Both the position numbers and the translations under genes were made by a program. A model generated the notes under the pieces. The model searched no databases, was not told the origin of the DNA, and saw only the letters and a program-made list of their open reading frames with translations. A stretch of DNA of 64,000 nt from Candidatus Finniella inopinata (lineage in GTDB: Bacteria > Pseudomonadota > Alphaproteobacteria > Holosporales > Holosporaceae), in NCBI GenBank assembly GCA_945888455.1, contig CAMCZV010000003.1, positions 90,758 to 154,757 on the forward strand. The letters run 5' to 3'. Positions 44,338 through 53,820 of this stretch are shown piece after piece; the stretch's first letter is position 1, and each line of letters opens with the position of its first letter.

Positions 44338-45444
44338 TTATCGCACCAAAACACAAGCTGGCTTTTCTGGTGCCGGTGCCACCACATCTTGGGAAAAATG
44401 ATGCTGCAATCCTTGCAGATGGTCCAGTGCCTGGGTCACCAGCGAATGAACAATGCTGTAACAGGGTTCAATTTTTGTCACCATACCCACACTTTGACCC
44501 GCCATAACCGATCCGTTTGCCACATCGCCATCCATAACCGCACGTCGCAATGCTCCTGCCCAAAACATTTCAATATCCATTTGTGCTTTTTCTTTGGAAC
44601 ACTCGTTGCGCTTGTATGCGGCGATGACCTCTGCCTGATAAGCCATAAAACGTTTTTTCCCTTCATTTTCCAACCCTCTGACAGGAATAATGGGAAAGGC
44701 CGGATCCAATTGCGGAGACAATGTGGCATCTCTGGCCGCAGCCCTGATAAAGGCCTGCTTGAACGCGTCATGGGCACACGATTCACTGGCACACACAAAT
44801 CGCGTCCCCAACTGACATCCAGATGCCCCCATCAACAAATACGTCATGATGGATCGGCCATCCCCAATGCCACCGGCCACAAAAACGGGAACATCCACGA
44901 TGGGCAAAATTTCTTGAGCCAAAACATGGGTGGATATGGGCCCAACATGACCGCCGGCTTCATGCCCCTCGATAATCAGAGCATCAACCCCCATACGCAC
45001 CATGCGTCGCGCCAATAATGCCGATGGAGCAAACCCAATCACACGAATGTTGTATTGATGCAAAGTATCAATAATGGGTTGAGATGGCATGCCGCCGCCT
45101 AAAAATACATGGGTGACGCCCATTTCTATACAGACCTGAATTAATGCATCGATTTGTGGGTGAAAAACGATCAAATTCACCCCAAAGGGATTCCCCTCAA
45201 CGGTTTTTTGGGTCAGTTTTATTTCTGTGCGCAATGCCTCTGGCGACAACGAACCCCCAGCCAAAACACCAAAACCTCCTGCTCGGGATAAAGCAGAAAC
45301 CAATGTATGATTGGAAATCCATGTCATGGCACCGCCCAAAATACTGTAACGAGAGCCTAAAAAATCCAACCCTTTGAACCAAAATCGGTCCAATTGGCCC
45401 ATGTATTCACCGTTGCCCATATTATACCAAATGTGTGTGAACAT
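44338..45444 (-). CDS. Nitronate monooxygenase / FabK-like flavoprotein
   Basis: This FMN-dependent TIM-barrel protein (368 residues) belongs to the 2-nitropropane dioxygenase superfamily. Marks are GGAMTWISNHTLVSALSRAGGFGVLAGG at the N terminus, the IIEGHEAGGHVG motif with the conserved His, and AGGIGDGRSIMTYLLMGASGCQLGTRF for phosphate binding. The same fold serves as enoyl-ACP reductase II (FabK); the sequence alone does not separate the two, and no FabI is in this window. Its start overlaps the end of lysC by 23 bases, suggesting coupled expression. Confidence 0.85.
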   Translation of the reverse strand: MFTHIWYNMGNGEYMGQLDRFWFKGLDFLGSRYSILGGAMTWISNHTLVSALSRAGGFGVLAGGSLSPEALRTEIKLTQKTVEGNPFGVNLIVFHPQIDALIQVCIEMGVTHVFLGGGMPSQPIIDTLHQYNIRVIGFAPSALLARRMVRMGVDALIIEGHEAGGHVGPISTHVLAQEILPIVDVPVFVAGGIGDGRSIMTYLLMGASGCQLGTRFVCASESCAHDAFKQAFIRAAARDATLSPQLDPAFPIIPVRGLENEGKKRFMAYQAEVIAAYKRNECSKEKAQMDIEMFWAGALRRAVMDGDVANGSVMAGQSVGMVTKIEPCYSIVHSLVTQALDHLQGLQHHFSQDVVAPAPEKPACVLVR

Positions 45445-46528
45445 GCTGTATCATATCATAGACGTGTTTTTGCTCAACCATCACACCCAAAACACCTGGT
45501 TGCTGCACGCAATGCTCTATGGGAATCTTGGGAGGATTGCGCAAGGCATACTGTGCAGAACTGCTGGAATTCCCAATTAAACTGACCAACATTTTTGGAT
45601 CAGAACATGCGGCGTCTGGCCATTGGGATTTTACTTGATGATAATCATCAACCCATGTTAAAAAATGCAATCCTTTGGCCGATACGGATCGATCAATGAT
45701 GCTCACACCCATCATTTCTTGCTCTTGATCTGGCAAAGAACTCATACGCCAACTCAGCACTGGTTTATACACAACCCCACAGACCTGTTGGGCGTTTTCC
45801 CTAATCCACGTTCCAGATTGATCGGGCTTGGCTGTGGATAAAACATGCAAAGGAATGCCGTGATTTTTAGCCCAAATAATGGCATTGGCATGCAATACTT
45901 TTGCTCCAAATTGACTGAGGGTTAACATGGCCTCGTAGGATACATCCCCATAAGAACGCGCCGCTGGAACATAGGCTGGATCGGCCGTATAAACCCCTTG
46001 AACATCGGTGAAAATTTCACACACCTCTGCCTTTAATGCAGCCGCCAGAATAACGGCTGTGGTGTCCGACCCTCCTCTACCCAAGGTGGTAATGCGCCCG
46101 CCAGGAGTCACCCCCTGAAACCCACACACCACAGGAACAACACCAGATGAAAGGTCGGACACTAATGCCGATGATCCTGTAAACACACCATCACAGCGTC
46201 CCCAATCTTCGTTTGTCACGATGGGAACTTGCCACCCCGTCCATGCCCGTGCGGGTACGCCTCTGGCCTGCAGAGCAATGGACAACAGACCGGCAGTGAC
46301 CATTTCTCCCGATGACAAAACCATGTCTCGATCAGGATTGGGCCCCAAAGACCCACTTAATTCATCACACCAATACTGCAGATTGTTCGTTGTCCCCGCC
46401 ATGGCTGAAACCACCACCACACATGCCGGATGCTTTTGCTGCGATTGCTGTATAACGTTGGCCACATGGTGAATGCTATCCACATTGGCCAATGATGTTC
46501 CTCCAAACTTTTTCACCACAATCTGCAT
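45422..46528 (-). CDS. lysC: Aspartate kinase, shortened regulatory domain
   Basis: LysC phosphorylates aspartate at the head of the lysine/diaminopimelate/threonine/methionine pathways. The kinase domain is intact: KKFGGTSLANVDSI, FQGVTPGGRITTLGRGGSDTTAV, and FTDVQGVYTADPAYVP. The C-terminal ACT region is short and divergent (SVSAKGLHFLTWVDD then ALRNPPKIPI), giving 368 residues rather than ~405. This could weaken feedback inhibition, an inference. dapB of the same pathway is at 10.5 kb. Confidence 0.93.
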   Translation of the reverse strand: MQIVVKKFGGTSLANVDSIHHVANVIQQSQQKHPACVVVVSAMAGTTNNLQYWCDELSGSLGPNPDRDMVLSSGEMVTAGLLSIALQARGVPARAWTGWQVPIVTNEDWGRCDGVFTGSSALVSDLSSGVVPVVCGFQGVTPGGRITTLGRGGSDTTAVILAAALKAEVCEIFTDVQGVYTADPAYVPAARSYGDVSYEAMLTLSQFGAKVLHANAIIWAKNHGIPLHVLSTAKPDQSGTWIRENAQQVCGVVYKPVLSWRMSSLPDQEQEMMGVSIIDRSVSAKGLHFLTWVDDYHQVKSQWPDAACSDPKMLVSLIGNSSSSAQYALRNPPKIPIEHCVQQPGVLGVMVEQKHVYDMIQHVHTHLV

Positions 46529-46593
46529 ACACGATTCCTCGTTTTTTTTTAACGGTTATTATGAACGTTCAGGTCCCCATCCGTCCCCCTTTT

Positions 46594-47946
46594 TCAAGCC
46601 GTTTTTTCTGTTCTCGATCGCTTTAAGCCGGTTAGACCATACCAGGATATCACGCCAGCTGTGACTAAAAATATACCAGGCATCACAACGATGGATGTAC
46701 GGTCAATTAAATAGATGGCGACCTCTGGTGCACTGCCCCCAAATATGGCCATGCTGATATTATGCGCAATGGATACACCGGAATAGCGCACCTGTCTTGG
46801 AAAAATGGACACCATTAACGATGGAACAGGGCCAAAAATGCACCCCATCACCGCCGATAATACACAATGGGATAGCAAAACAACGCCAAATATGGCACTG
46901 GTCAATCCCCAAAAACATGGCACGCTGATCAGACAGAGCAAGAGAATAGACCTCTGCATCACCGTAATGTCACCCCATTGATCACTCAGCCACCCCGACA
47001 CAGGAATGGCGCACGCAAAGGTTATCATACTCAGGGTATTGGCCCAAAAATGATACCCCACCTGACCATAATTTTGTACATACGTCATGACATAAACGGT
47101 GACCAGAAAAAACCCCACAGCCACCACCACATCAATCACCACCACGCGCAGCATATCCTTCCAGTAATGGGCAAACAATCGCCCTAAAAACATGGATTTA
47201 CGTGCCACAGGTTGATCTTTTTCTTCGTCCTTGACTTGATCCGGATCGTCCGTCAGTTTACGCAAAGCAGACCCAACCCAACTGCCCGCAAAGCTGAATA
47301 AAAATGGCAATCGCCATCCCCATAATTGAACCTGATCGGGCGTCAGTACGGCATCAATCACCATGCCCAAAACCGAGCCCAGCAACAATCCGATCAACAC
47401 GCTCAGCGAGGACGAGCTGCCCCAAAGCCCCTTTTTTCCTTCTGGGGCATGTTCCACGACAAAAATCATGGATCCTGTAAATTCTCCCCCCATGGACAGC
47501 CCTTGGAACAGTCGTAATACAATCAAAATCACCGCCGACCACGCCCCCACCTGCTGATACGTGGGCAATAAACCAATCAACGTTGTGGGTATGGCCATGC
47601 AATAAATAGACCACATCAAGGCTTTTTTTCGCCCATGTCGATCCCCAATATACCCAAAAAGAACAGCACCCAAAGGCCGCATGACAAAGCCAAGAAAAAA
47701 GACCGCATAACTTTTTAACAACAACCCAACGGGCGTTTGATCCGGTGGGAACATCAATCGACTGATCATCACACCAAAATACCCATACAGGGCAAAATCA
47801 TACCATTCCAAAGCATTGCCAATCATGCAAGAGGTCACCACATGCCGCAACTTTTTCGAGGATACGGATGGATCGCGACCAAGTGTGTTCAAAGGCTGGG
47901 TCATGGAATCAAAAAATGAATAGCTGATGCAATGATTGTTCATCAA
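46594..47946 (-). CDS. MFS transporter, metabolite:H+ symporter (ProP-like) family
   Basis: This 12-segment inner-membrane transporter (450 residues) has the MHS-type signature: NALEWYDFALYGYFG at the start of helix 1, GYIGDRHGRKKAL in the loop between helices 2 and 3, and RLFQGLSMGGEFTGS. Relatives move proline/betaine, citrate, alpha-ketoglutarate or shikimate. The substrate here cannot be assigned. The likely start is the internal ATG giving MTQPLNTLG (47904). The charged central loop (DDPDQVKDEEKDQ) is typical. Confidence 0.88.
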   Translation of the reverse strand: MMNNHCISYSFFDSMTQPLNTLGRDPSVSSKKLRHVVTSCMIGNALEWYDFALYGYFGVMISRLMFPPDQTPVGLLLKSYAVFFLGFVMRPLGAVLFGYIGDRHGRKKALMWSIYCMAIPTTLIGLLPTYQQVGAWSAVILIVLRLFQGLSMGGEFTGSMIFVVEHAPEGKKGLWGSSSSLSVLIGLLLGSVLGMVIDAVLTPDQVQLWGWRLPFLFSFAGSWVGSALRKLTDDPDQVKDEEKDQPVARKSMFLGRLFAHYWKDMLRVVVIDVVVAVGFFLVTVYVMTYVQNYGQVGYHFWANTLSMITFACAIPVSGWLSDQWGDITVMQRSILLLCLISVPCFWGLTSAIFGVVLLSHCVLSAVMGCIFGPVPSLMVSIFPRQVRYSGVSIAHNISMAIFGGSAPEVAIYLIDRTSIVVMPGIFLVTAGVISWYGLTGLKRSRTEKTA

Positions 47947-48039
47947 GTACTGAAAAAAGGCAATCAGAGCGCCAGCATCAGTGACACCCTGAATCGTCTT
48001 TTTTCCTGCTAACCCCTACTTTTCAGGGCTTTTCCCCAT

Positions 48040-49191
48040 TTATCGGGAAAAACTGGAAAAAATCGCCTCCACAGCAGGAATTTTTCCCAAATCCGACCAA
48101 GACAAAAACACCAGCAACATGGCCAAAACGCCGAACGCTGCAATGGAAATGCCTTGTCGCACCCCATCAGGCAATTTTCTACCTATGATCCATTCTATTG
48201 CTTCCATCATTATTAATCCCCCATCCAATACGGGCAGAGGTATCAAGTTGAAAAACCCTAATCCCAAGGATAAACTGGCCATCAAAAAGAACACAGGAAA
48301 CAGGCCTTCTTGCAACACATTTCCAGCTTGGTGGGCAATAGAAATGGGCCCCCCCATAGAATCTAGGCGCAAAGATTGAACCATACGTACAGGATTCAGC
48401 ATATCAAGCGTATCAGAAATGGCGCTTCTAAAAGATTTTTTCTGATAAAACACCGTGCTTTTTTCCGGTGTACATTTTAATTTACCCAACCATATGCCCG
48501 ATGCCTTTTCTTCTGGCATAATGGTTAAATTCAGGCGCTCCTGATCGCCACGCATCACCGATACCTGCAGAGGTTCTGTGGCTGGGGTTTTTGCCAAAAC
48601 TTTTAACACATCCTCAAAGGTAGCAATCTTATTTTCTGCCCCTTTTATATCCTCTATCCGATCGCCCGGCCTGACCCCTGCCAAATAGGCCTGTGATGTC
48701 GGACCAACAGTGCCAATGGTTGGACTGTGATAAGGCTTTCCAAGGGTAACAAACAACGCCACAAACATGATAAAAGCCACCACATAATTCACAGCAGGGC
48801 CGGCTGCGGCAATAATAATACGCTGCAGATGGGTTTTACCCGCCATAGTGCGCCCATGATCCGCTTGGCTTGTTTTTTTGGATACGCTGCTGGCCACATT
48901 GGCATCGCCCAACATTTGCACGTACCCACCCAACAAAATCCATGAAAAAACCCACTCTGTTCCGCTCTTGTCTTTCCAAGAAAATATTCTTGGTCCAAAC
49001 CCAATAGAAAAACGCTCGACATGAACGCCACATGCTTTTGCGGCCCAATAATGCCCCAATTCATGCACAAAAACCAAGGGAGACAGCACCACAACAAAGG
49101 CCAAAATCGACATTAAAAAAGAGATCATAACAAGGGCTAAACACATTTTTCTATGTTCCAATATACCACACAAATGATCAAAAAACACCAC
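48040..49191 (-). CDS. rseP: RIP metalloprotease RseP (site-2 protease)
   Basis: RseP is an intramembrane zinc protease that cleaves anti-sigma factors and signal-peptide remnants. The active site HELGH lies in a membrane segment near residue 44, with the third ligand region FFNLIPLPVLDGG near residue 320. Between them is one recognisable PDZ domain (PTSQAYLAGVRPGDRIEDIKG). The length of 383 is normal for the alphaproteobacterial form. Its usual neighbours (dxr, cdsA, uppS, bamA) are absent, so the common cluster is dispersed here. Confidence 0.94.
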   Translation of the reverse strand: MVFFDHLCGILEHRKMCLALVMISFLMSILAFVVVLSPLVFVHELGHYWAAKACGVHVERFSIGFGPRIFSWKDKSGTEWVFSWILLGGYVQMLGDANVASSVSKKTSQADHGRTMAGKTHLQRIIIAAAGPAVNYVVAFIMFVALFVTLGKPYHSPTIGTVGPTSQAYLAGVRPGDRIEDIKGAENKIATFEDVLKVLAKTPATEPLQVSVMRGDQERLNLTIMPEEKASGIWLGKLKCTPEKSTVFYQKKSFRSAISDTLDMLNPVRMVQSLRLDSMGGPISIAHQAGNVLQEGLFPVFFLMASLSLGLGFFNLIPLPVLDGGLIMMEAIEWIIGRKLPDGVRQGISIAAFGVLAMLLVFLSWSDLGKIPAVEAIFSSFSR

Positions 49192-49336
49192 AAATCGTGG
49201 CCAGGTATGGGATCAAAAAAACCAAAAAAGTCTTATTTAACGTTGGAAATCACATGTTTTGGCACCAACACACCATTTTTACGGTCATGATCATAACCAG
49301 AGAGCGTAATAACACAGAATCCAATAATATCAACAA

Positions 49337-49684
49337 TTAGAAATATAAAGCAGTCGTTGCAAATGAAGCTAAAAAATTTTTTACGGAGGGGTTTAACGCA
49401 TTCGATCGATTTGGAAACGCCTTTTCAAACGTTCGAAGAAAATGCCACAGAGTGCTATAAAATGGAATGCTTACCACAAGGCCAATCAGAAGATGTTGCA
49501 GCCATAACGAAAACGATTGTGTTTCCATCATTTGCCATACCAATGCCAAATAGATCGGGGCAGAAATTGCAAATGATATGACATAAATTAATTTTTTATC
49601 TAAATTCGTAAAATTTTTTGCAAGAACATAGCTAAAAAGCTGCATTATCAAATAAAATGGAACGCCAAAAAAACAAATACACAA
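49337..49684 (-). CDS. Small hypothetical membrane protein
   Basis: The 115-residue product has three hydrophobic segments (residues ~1-20, 33-50 and 60-85) joined by short loops and a polar C terminus with NRSNALNPSVKN. No family is recognised. It stands alone in an AT-rich region between rseP and folC on the same strand; codon composition is AT-rich like the other unique genes. Real expression is likely but not certain. Confidence 0.45.
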   Translation of the reverse strand: MCICFFGVPFYLIMQLFSYVLAKNFTNLDKKLIYVISFAISAPIYLALVWQMMETQSFSLWLQHLLIGLVVSIPFYSTLWHFLRTFEKAFPNRSNALNPSVKNFLASFATTALYF

Positions 49685-49776
49685 AAATAAAAAACCTATC
49701 GATTTAAAAAGGTAAAATATTATATATACTAGTTATATTGAAAAAACATAAAAACACATCCTCATCCCATCCCCCA

Positions 49777-51081
49777 TCACACCAATCTAGCATGCACCGT
49801 GTTTAAAACACAACCAATTAACCCCAAGGATCCGCAAATCAGAACCCTCTTGGGTTCGGCGCCCCACTTTTTATCCTTTACCACACGCATAAAATCATCC
49901 AATGTGGCAAAAATATGGACCATTTTACCATCATACCCCGACCCAATGCACCCCTGTTGTATCACAGACCATGGGGTGCCTGTGGTGCTCCCCCAGGATT
50001 CAATCACGCCAACATATTGGGCCAAAGGGGCCAGTACGGACCACACAGAGTCCAGGTTTTTTCCAGGCAATTTCCCAAAAACCACCACCAATGGCTTTGC
50101 CGCCTCATCTGCCCACCCTACCGAACGAATATGATGGGCCAGTACGGCCAATCCTCCCTCGTTATGCGCCCCATCGATCCAAATCTCATCATCCATATCC
50201 TGCAGAACAAGACGCTGTAAGCGACCCGGCCAAACCACCTGCGCCAATCCATCAGCCATGATACCATGGGGTATGGTCAGGGCACGCTGCACCTTTAAAG
50301 CCATCACCGCCACAGCCGCATTCATACATTGATGCTCACCCGCCAAACCCAATGGGGAAAAATGATCGGACTCTGTCGGATCTTGACCGTACTGAATACG
50401 AAAACCCCGTCCTTTGGGTTCAAAAAACCAATCGGTTTCGCCCAGATACAATGGGGTCCCTTTTTCTGCGGCTCTCTTGATCAAAACATCACGAACACAG
50501 GGCAATTGCGGGGCAGAAACACAGGGCACATCCTGGCGCATAATACCACTTTTTTGAACCGCAATATGTTGCAATGTTGGCCCTAAGCGATCCAGATGGT
50601 CAAAGGAAATAGAGGTAATGATGCTGGTGCATACCCCCGAGACCACATTGGTTCCATCATGCAATCCCCCGATCCCCACCTCTAGCACCACCACATCGGC
50701 TGGAACAGAGGCAAACACATGCAAAGCGGCGGCCGTTACGGCCTCTGAAAAAGCGATTTTTCCCTCTGTCCATTGGGCAATGTCCCACAGAATGGATGTC
50801 ATGAGGGCCCCATCAATCGTTTTGTTGGCCAGCATAATGCGCTCTGTCATACTGCATAAATGAGGCGACGTTAACCGATGAACGGTGTACCCTGCACGGT
50901 GCAATATGGCAGAGACAAAGGCGGCCACAGATCCTTTTCCATTGGTGCCCGCAATATGAATAACGGGGGGCAATCGATGTTGGGGGTTGTCAAAATGGCG
51001 TAAAAGCCGTGTAATTGTGTCAAAAGAATGTCCGATTTCACAGCCCTGAAATTGGGGCAACAGGAGGTCAAGGGTAATCAT
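49777..51081 (-). CDS. folC: Dihydrofolate/folylpolyglutamate synthase
   Basis: FolC adds glutamate to dihydropteroate and folates. The ATP-binding motif HIAGTNGKGSVAAFVSAIL (~residues 43-61), the TSPHL segment, EVGIGGLHDGTNVV and DGAHNEGG near residue 310 are all characteristic. The length is 434. Its ATG (on the minus strand, 51081-51079) shares two bases with the truA ATG on the other strand, so the ribosome-binding site and promoter of each gene lie inside the other's first codons. Confidence 0.95.
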   Translation of the reverse strand: MITLDLLLPQFQGCEIGHSFDTITRLLRHFDNPQHRLPPVIHIAGTNGKGSVAAFVSAILHRAGYTVHRLTSPHLCSMTERIMLANKTIDGALMTSILWDIAQWTEGKIAFSEAVTAAALHVFASVPADVVVLEVGIGGLHDGTNVVSGVCTSIITSISFDHLDRLGPTLQHIAVQKSGIMRQDVPCVSAPQLPCVRDVLIKRAAEKGTPLYLGETDWFFEPKGRGFRIQYGQDPTESDHFSPLGLAGEHQCMNAAVAVMALKVQRALTIPHGIMADGLAQVVWPGRLQRLVLQDMDDEIWIDGAHNEGGLAVLAHHIRSVGWADEAAKPLVVVFGKLPGKNLDSVWSVLAPLAQYVGVIESWGSTTGTPWSVIQQGCIGSGYDGKMVHIFATLDDFMRVVKDKKWGAEPKRVLICGSLGLIGCVLNTVHARLV

Positions 51082-51880
51082 GTACCGATATGCGCTGATC
51101 CTGGAATATGATGGGTCCTTTTTTTCGGGATGGCAATGGCAAAAAGATCAGCCCTCTGTGCAAACCAGTCTAGAAACGGCCATATGGTCTTTGACGGGTG
51201 AAAAAACCACCCTGTACGCTGCGGGCAGAACCGACAGTGGTGTGCATGCGCTGGGACAAGTAGCGCACATGGATCTGTCTCGCCCTTGGTCTTTGGATTC
51301 GCTGCGTCGTGGCATCAATTTTTACTTGAAAGATATCCCCATAAAAATTCTGCAGGCTCAAGAAACACCTCCTCCTTTTCATGCACGATTTTCTGCCCTT
51401 TCTCGGTCGTATGAATATTGGATTTTGAATCGACCCAGTGCCAGTGCTTTGCTGGAAAACCGCGCCTGGTGGATTGCTGCGCCCTTGAATCAAGAGGCCA
51501 TGATACAGGGGTGTGCGGTGCTGCAGGGGCATCATGATTTTTCCTATTTTCGACATCGCGATTGCCAAAGCCACAGCCCATGGAAAACATTGGACCAATT
51601 AACCTTAGAGTCACGACACGATTACATCATTATTTATGCTAAAAGTCGCTCTTTTTTACATCGACAAGTCCGCATGATGGTGGGCGCGCTGGTGGCTTTG
51701 GGAAAGGAACGATGGAATTGTGACTATTTATCCTATTTGCTGGATCCCCAAACCCATACCCAAATCCCCAGCAATCGTGCCACCACAGCACCGGCCCACG
51801 GATTGTATTTAAAGCGCGTTGATTATGGCATTCCTGGATTGCACACCCCCAGTCCTGTGGCATTTCCAGACGGGCTGTGA
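51080..51880 (+). CDS. truA: tRNA pseudouridine(38-40) synthase
   Basis: TruA makes pseudouridines in the anticodon arm of many tRNAs. The N-terminal LILEYDGSFFSGWQWQ, the catalytic aspartate motif AAGRTDSGVHALGQVAH (~residue 53), SRSYEYWI and FLHRQVRMMVGALVALG are all present. The length is 266. An AGGAGG box (51062-51067) lies about 12 bases before the ATG, inside the folC coding region. The start overlaps that of folC in a CATG palindrome. Confidence 0.96.
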   Translation: MYRYALILEYDGSFFSGWQWQKDQPSVQTSLETAIWSLTGEKTTLYAAGRTDSGVHALGQVAHMDLSRPWSLDSLRRGINFYLKDIPIKILQAQETPPPFHARFSALSRSYEYWILNRPSASALLENRAWWIAAPLNQEAMIQGCAVLQGHHDFSYFRHRDCQSHSPWKTLDQLTLESRHDYIIIYAKSRSFLHRQVRMMVGALVALGKERWNCDYLSYLLDPQTHTQIPSNRATTAPAHGLYLKRVDYGIPGLHTPSPVAFPDGL

Positions 51881-52049
51881 TGAAAAATCAGTCCAGAAAT
51901 CCCATCACGCGGGTTCGTTTACTGGCGTAAGGATTTAAAAACAATGGGAAAATGCGTTAAGAGCAGGGAAAAGCATTCAGCATAATTGATCTATGTTCTT
52001 TACCCTAAACTCTTATCACAACCGATTGAACCATCGGGACCGCGCAGGT

Positions 52050-52559
52050 TTAAAAACCTGATACAGACGCACGAATCTCTGACACATCGGCTTCTTTGCC
52101 GATCATGCTAACGGCTGAGTTTTGCTGATAAGCCCTAGAACGGGAGGTTCCCAATCCGTTGTTTTTAGCCAACGCACTGCGTTTTTTCGCATAATTTGGG
52201 GCAACCATAGGATAATCCATGGGCAACGACCATCTTTCACGATATTGCTCTGGGGTCAAACCATAGGATGTGCGCAAATGTCTTTTCAACATTTTTAGAC
52301 GCTTACCATCTTCAAGGCAAACCAAATATTCAGCTGTGATGGATTTTTCAATGTCCACAGGGGCCTGGGGCAAAGAACGTACATTGGGGGTGTGATGCAG
52401 ATTGCACAAAGTTGAGAAAATCTGTTGCACAAAACCAGACACCTCTGCGGGCTGCATTTCATTGCGTGCAACATAAGAAGCAACGATACGACCAAGAGCT
52501 TCTAAGATATGCTCTTTATCCTTTACGTTTTCCTTGTTTTCCCATAAACGAGCATTCAT
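52050..52559 (-). CDS. mucR: MucR/Ros-family zinc-finger transcriptional regulator
   Basis: MucR proteins are alphaproteobacterial H-NS-like regulators binding AT-rich DNA. The start at 52559 (MNARLWENKE) is preceded by a good AAGGA box; the frame extends 11 codons further up. The 169-residue protein shows the helical N-terminal domain (ILEALGRIVASYVARNEM) and the C-terminal zinc-finger region (LVCLEDGKRLKMLKRHLRTSYGLTPEQYRERWSLPMDYPMVAPNYAKKRSALAKNNGLG compressed here by position, residues ~85-145). The AT-rich secreted-protein genes in this window would be natural targets, which is inference. Confidence 0.93.
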   Translation of the reverse strand: MNARLWENKENVKDKEHILEALGRIVASYVARNEMQPAEVSGFVQQIFSTLCNLHHTPNVRSLPQAPVDIEKSITAEYLVCLEDGKRLKMLKRHLRTSYGLTPEQYRERWSLPMDYPMVAPNYAKKRSALAKNNGLGTSRSRAYQQNSAVSMIGKEADVSEIRASVSGF

Positions 52560-52592
52560 ATTGATTCCTTTATTTATAATTTTCCTACTCAT

Positions 52593-52894
52593 TCTTACAT
52601 CATTCGTACAGAGAGTGCAATAAAAAGTTTCTATTTTTTACACGAAAGAGCAAATAACATAGAAACAAAACGTTCTGATCAACATAAAAAGTATCTAGAC
52701 CAAGAATTTTATCCATGATTTTTATGGCACAGCGCTGGCCATTTCCAGGGTTTTTGGGTTTACAACTAAAGAACCACTGTACACCAATCTCATCCAAAAA
52801 TGATTTTTAAAAAAGGCACAATACCATCAAAATAAATTGCATTTGAGTTGGTTTTTTATTATGATAAGAAAAAGGGATACTTTCAGACGTTCTG
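52593..52894. other. mucR upstream region, no secure gene
   Basis: An AT-rich gap of about 300 bases between divergent mucR and the PurC-like gene. It probably holds both promoters. A 65-codon minus-strand frame (52600-52797) has a hydrophobic patch but no other support. Confidence 0.4.
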
Positions 52895-53776
52895 TTGACC
52901 TACAAAAAAATCATTATACAATCGCCCGGACACACCGTTTACGAAGGCGAAAATCCTGGCCAGTTGGTTCATTTTTTTAGCGACACTTGGCACAGTGTGG
53001 CCACAGAAACGACCACAGAGATTCATGGAAAGGGCGCTTTTTCCCAACGCATTTCTGCATTTTTGTTTTCAAAACTAACCCAAATCGGCATTCCCAACCA
53101 TTTTCTGGGCACACGCAACATGCGGGAATCCTTGGTGCAGGATACGTATTCCTTGCCCTTTACCCTGCGGATTCATTCCTGTGCCAGCATGGATTTATCC
53201 AAGGATTTTGATATACCAGAACATACGATTTTCGATCCCCCATTGGTGGAATACATCGCACCGTCTTCTAAATACCACATCAATGATGATTTTTTGATGG
53301 CGATGGGGTGGTTGGATCAAGAGGAAATCGATGAAATTCATGCGCTGGCATTGCGCACCACCCATGCTCTTCAAGGGTTATTTGCCGCCTGGGACTTGGC
53401 CTTGATCCAATTGGAGTTAACGCTGGCTCGATCCTTTGAAAGCCCCTTTGTGGTGTCTGGATCTTTGGCACCAGAGCACTTCTTGGTCAAAGATTTACGT
53501 ACAGGAGAAACATGGCATATCGCTCCAGACCCCGAATCGGAATCATCCCCATTGACCGTGTACAGTTTGTTGGCCAGACGAATGGGTGTGTACATCTCTG
53601 TTTCTGGAGAAAATGTGCCCGTACACACTGAAAATGTGGTGGAAAGTACAATCGAAAATGCCGTACAAACCAGCACAGACACCACGGGCCCTCAGGTCAA
53701 TCCAGAGTCCAATTCGCCCCAAAACGAACACAATTGGCCAAAAAATGTCCTCTTGTTCCCCCTCACTCGCCCTTAA
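52895..53776 (+). CDS. Degenerate SAICAR synthetase (PurC) relative, probable pseudoenzyme
   Basis: The fold and order match PurC from residues ~12 to 200: TVYEGENPGQLVHFF, IHGKGAFSQRISAFLFSKL, GIPNHF, NMRESLV, PPLVEY, MGWLDQEEIDEIHALAL and TTHALQGLF. Nearly every substrate residue is gone: the GKxK motif is SPGH (10-13), the DxTxxD-type loop is SDTWHSVA, the R-N-x-AAGS-x-x-KR segment is altered with Gly-Ser lost, the K-x-D...DP pair is missing, and VDFKLEFG is IQLELTLA. A Ser/Glu/Asn-rich tail of ~60 residues follows. It cannot be expected to make SAICAR. It lies 44 bases before bolA, where purC often sits in the class. Confidence 0.75.
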   Translation: MTYKKIIIQSPGHTVYEGENPGQLVHFFSDTWHSVATETTTEIHGKGAFSQRISAFLFSKLTQIGIPNHFLGTRNMRESLVQDTYSLPFTLRIHSCASMDLSKDFDIPEHTIFDPPLVEYIAPSSKYHINDDFLMAMGWLDQEEIDEIHALALRTTHALQGLFAAWDLALIQLELTLARSFESPFVVSGSLAPEHFLVKDLRTGETWHIAPDPESESSPLTVYSLLARRMGVYISVSGENVPVHTENVVESTIENAVQTSTDTTGPQVNPESNSPQNEHNWPKNVLLFPLTRP

Positions 53777-53820
53777 ATTTTCATAGGATTCATCATCGGC
53801 ATCTTCATAGGAGAATAGGA

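Noticed and set aside
44029..45018. 329-codon plus-strand frame rich in His, Asn and Arg
   Set aside because: It lies antisense to lgt and the nitronate monooxygenase gene, whose frames have strong homology; its composition is that of a shadow frame.
52600..52797. 65-codon minus-strand frame upstream of mucR
   Set aside because: No homology, no clear ribosome site, and it occupies the likely promoter region of mucR.
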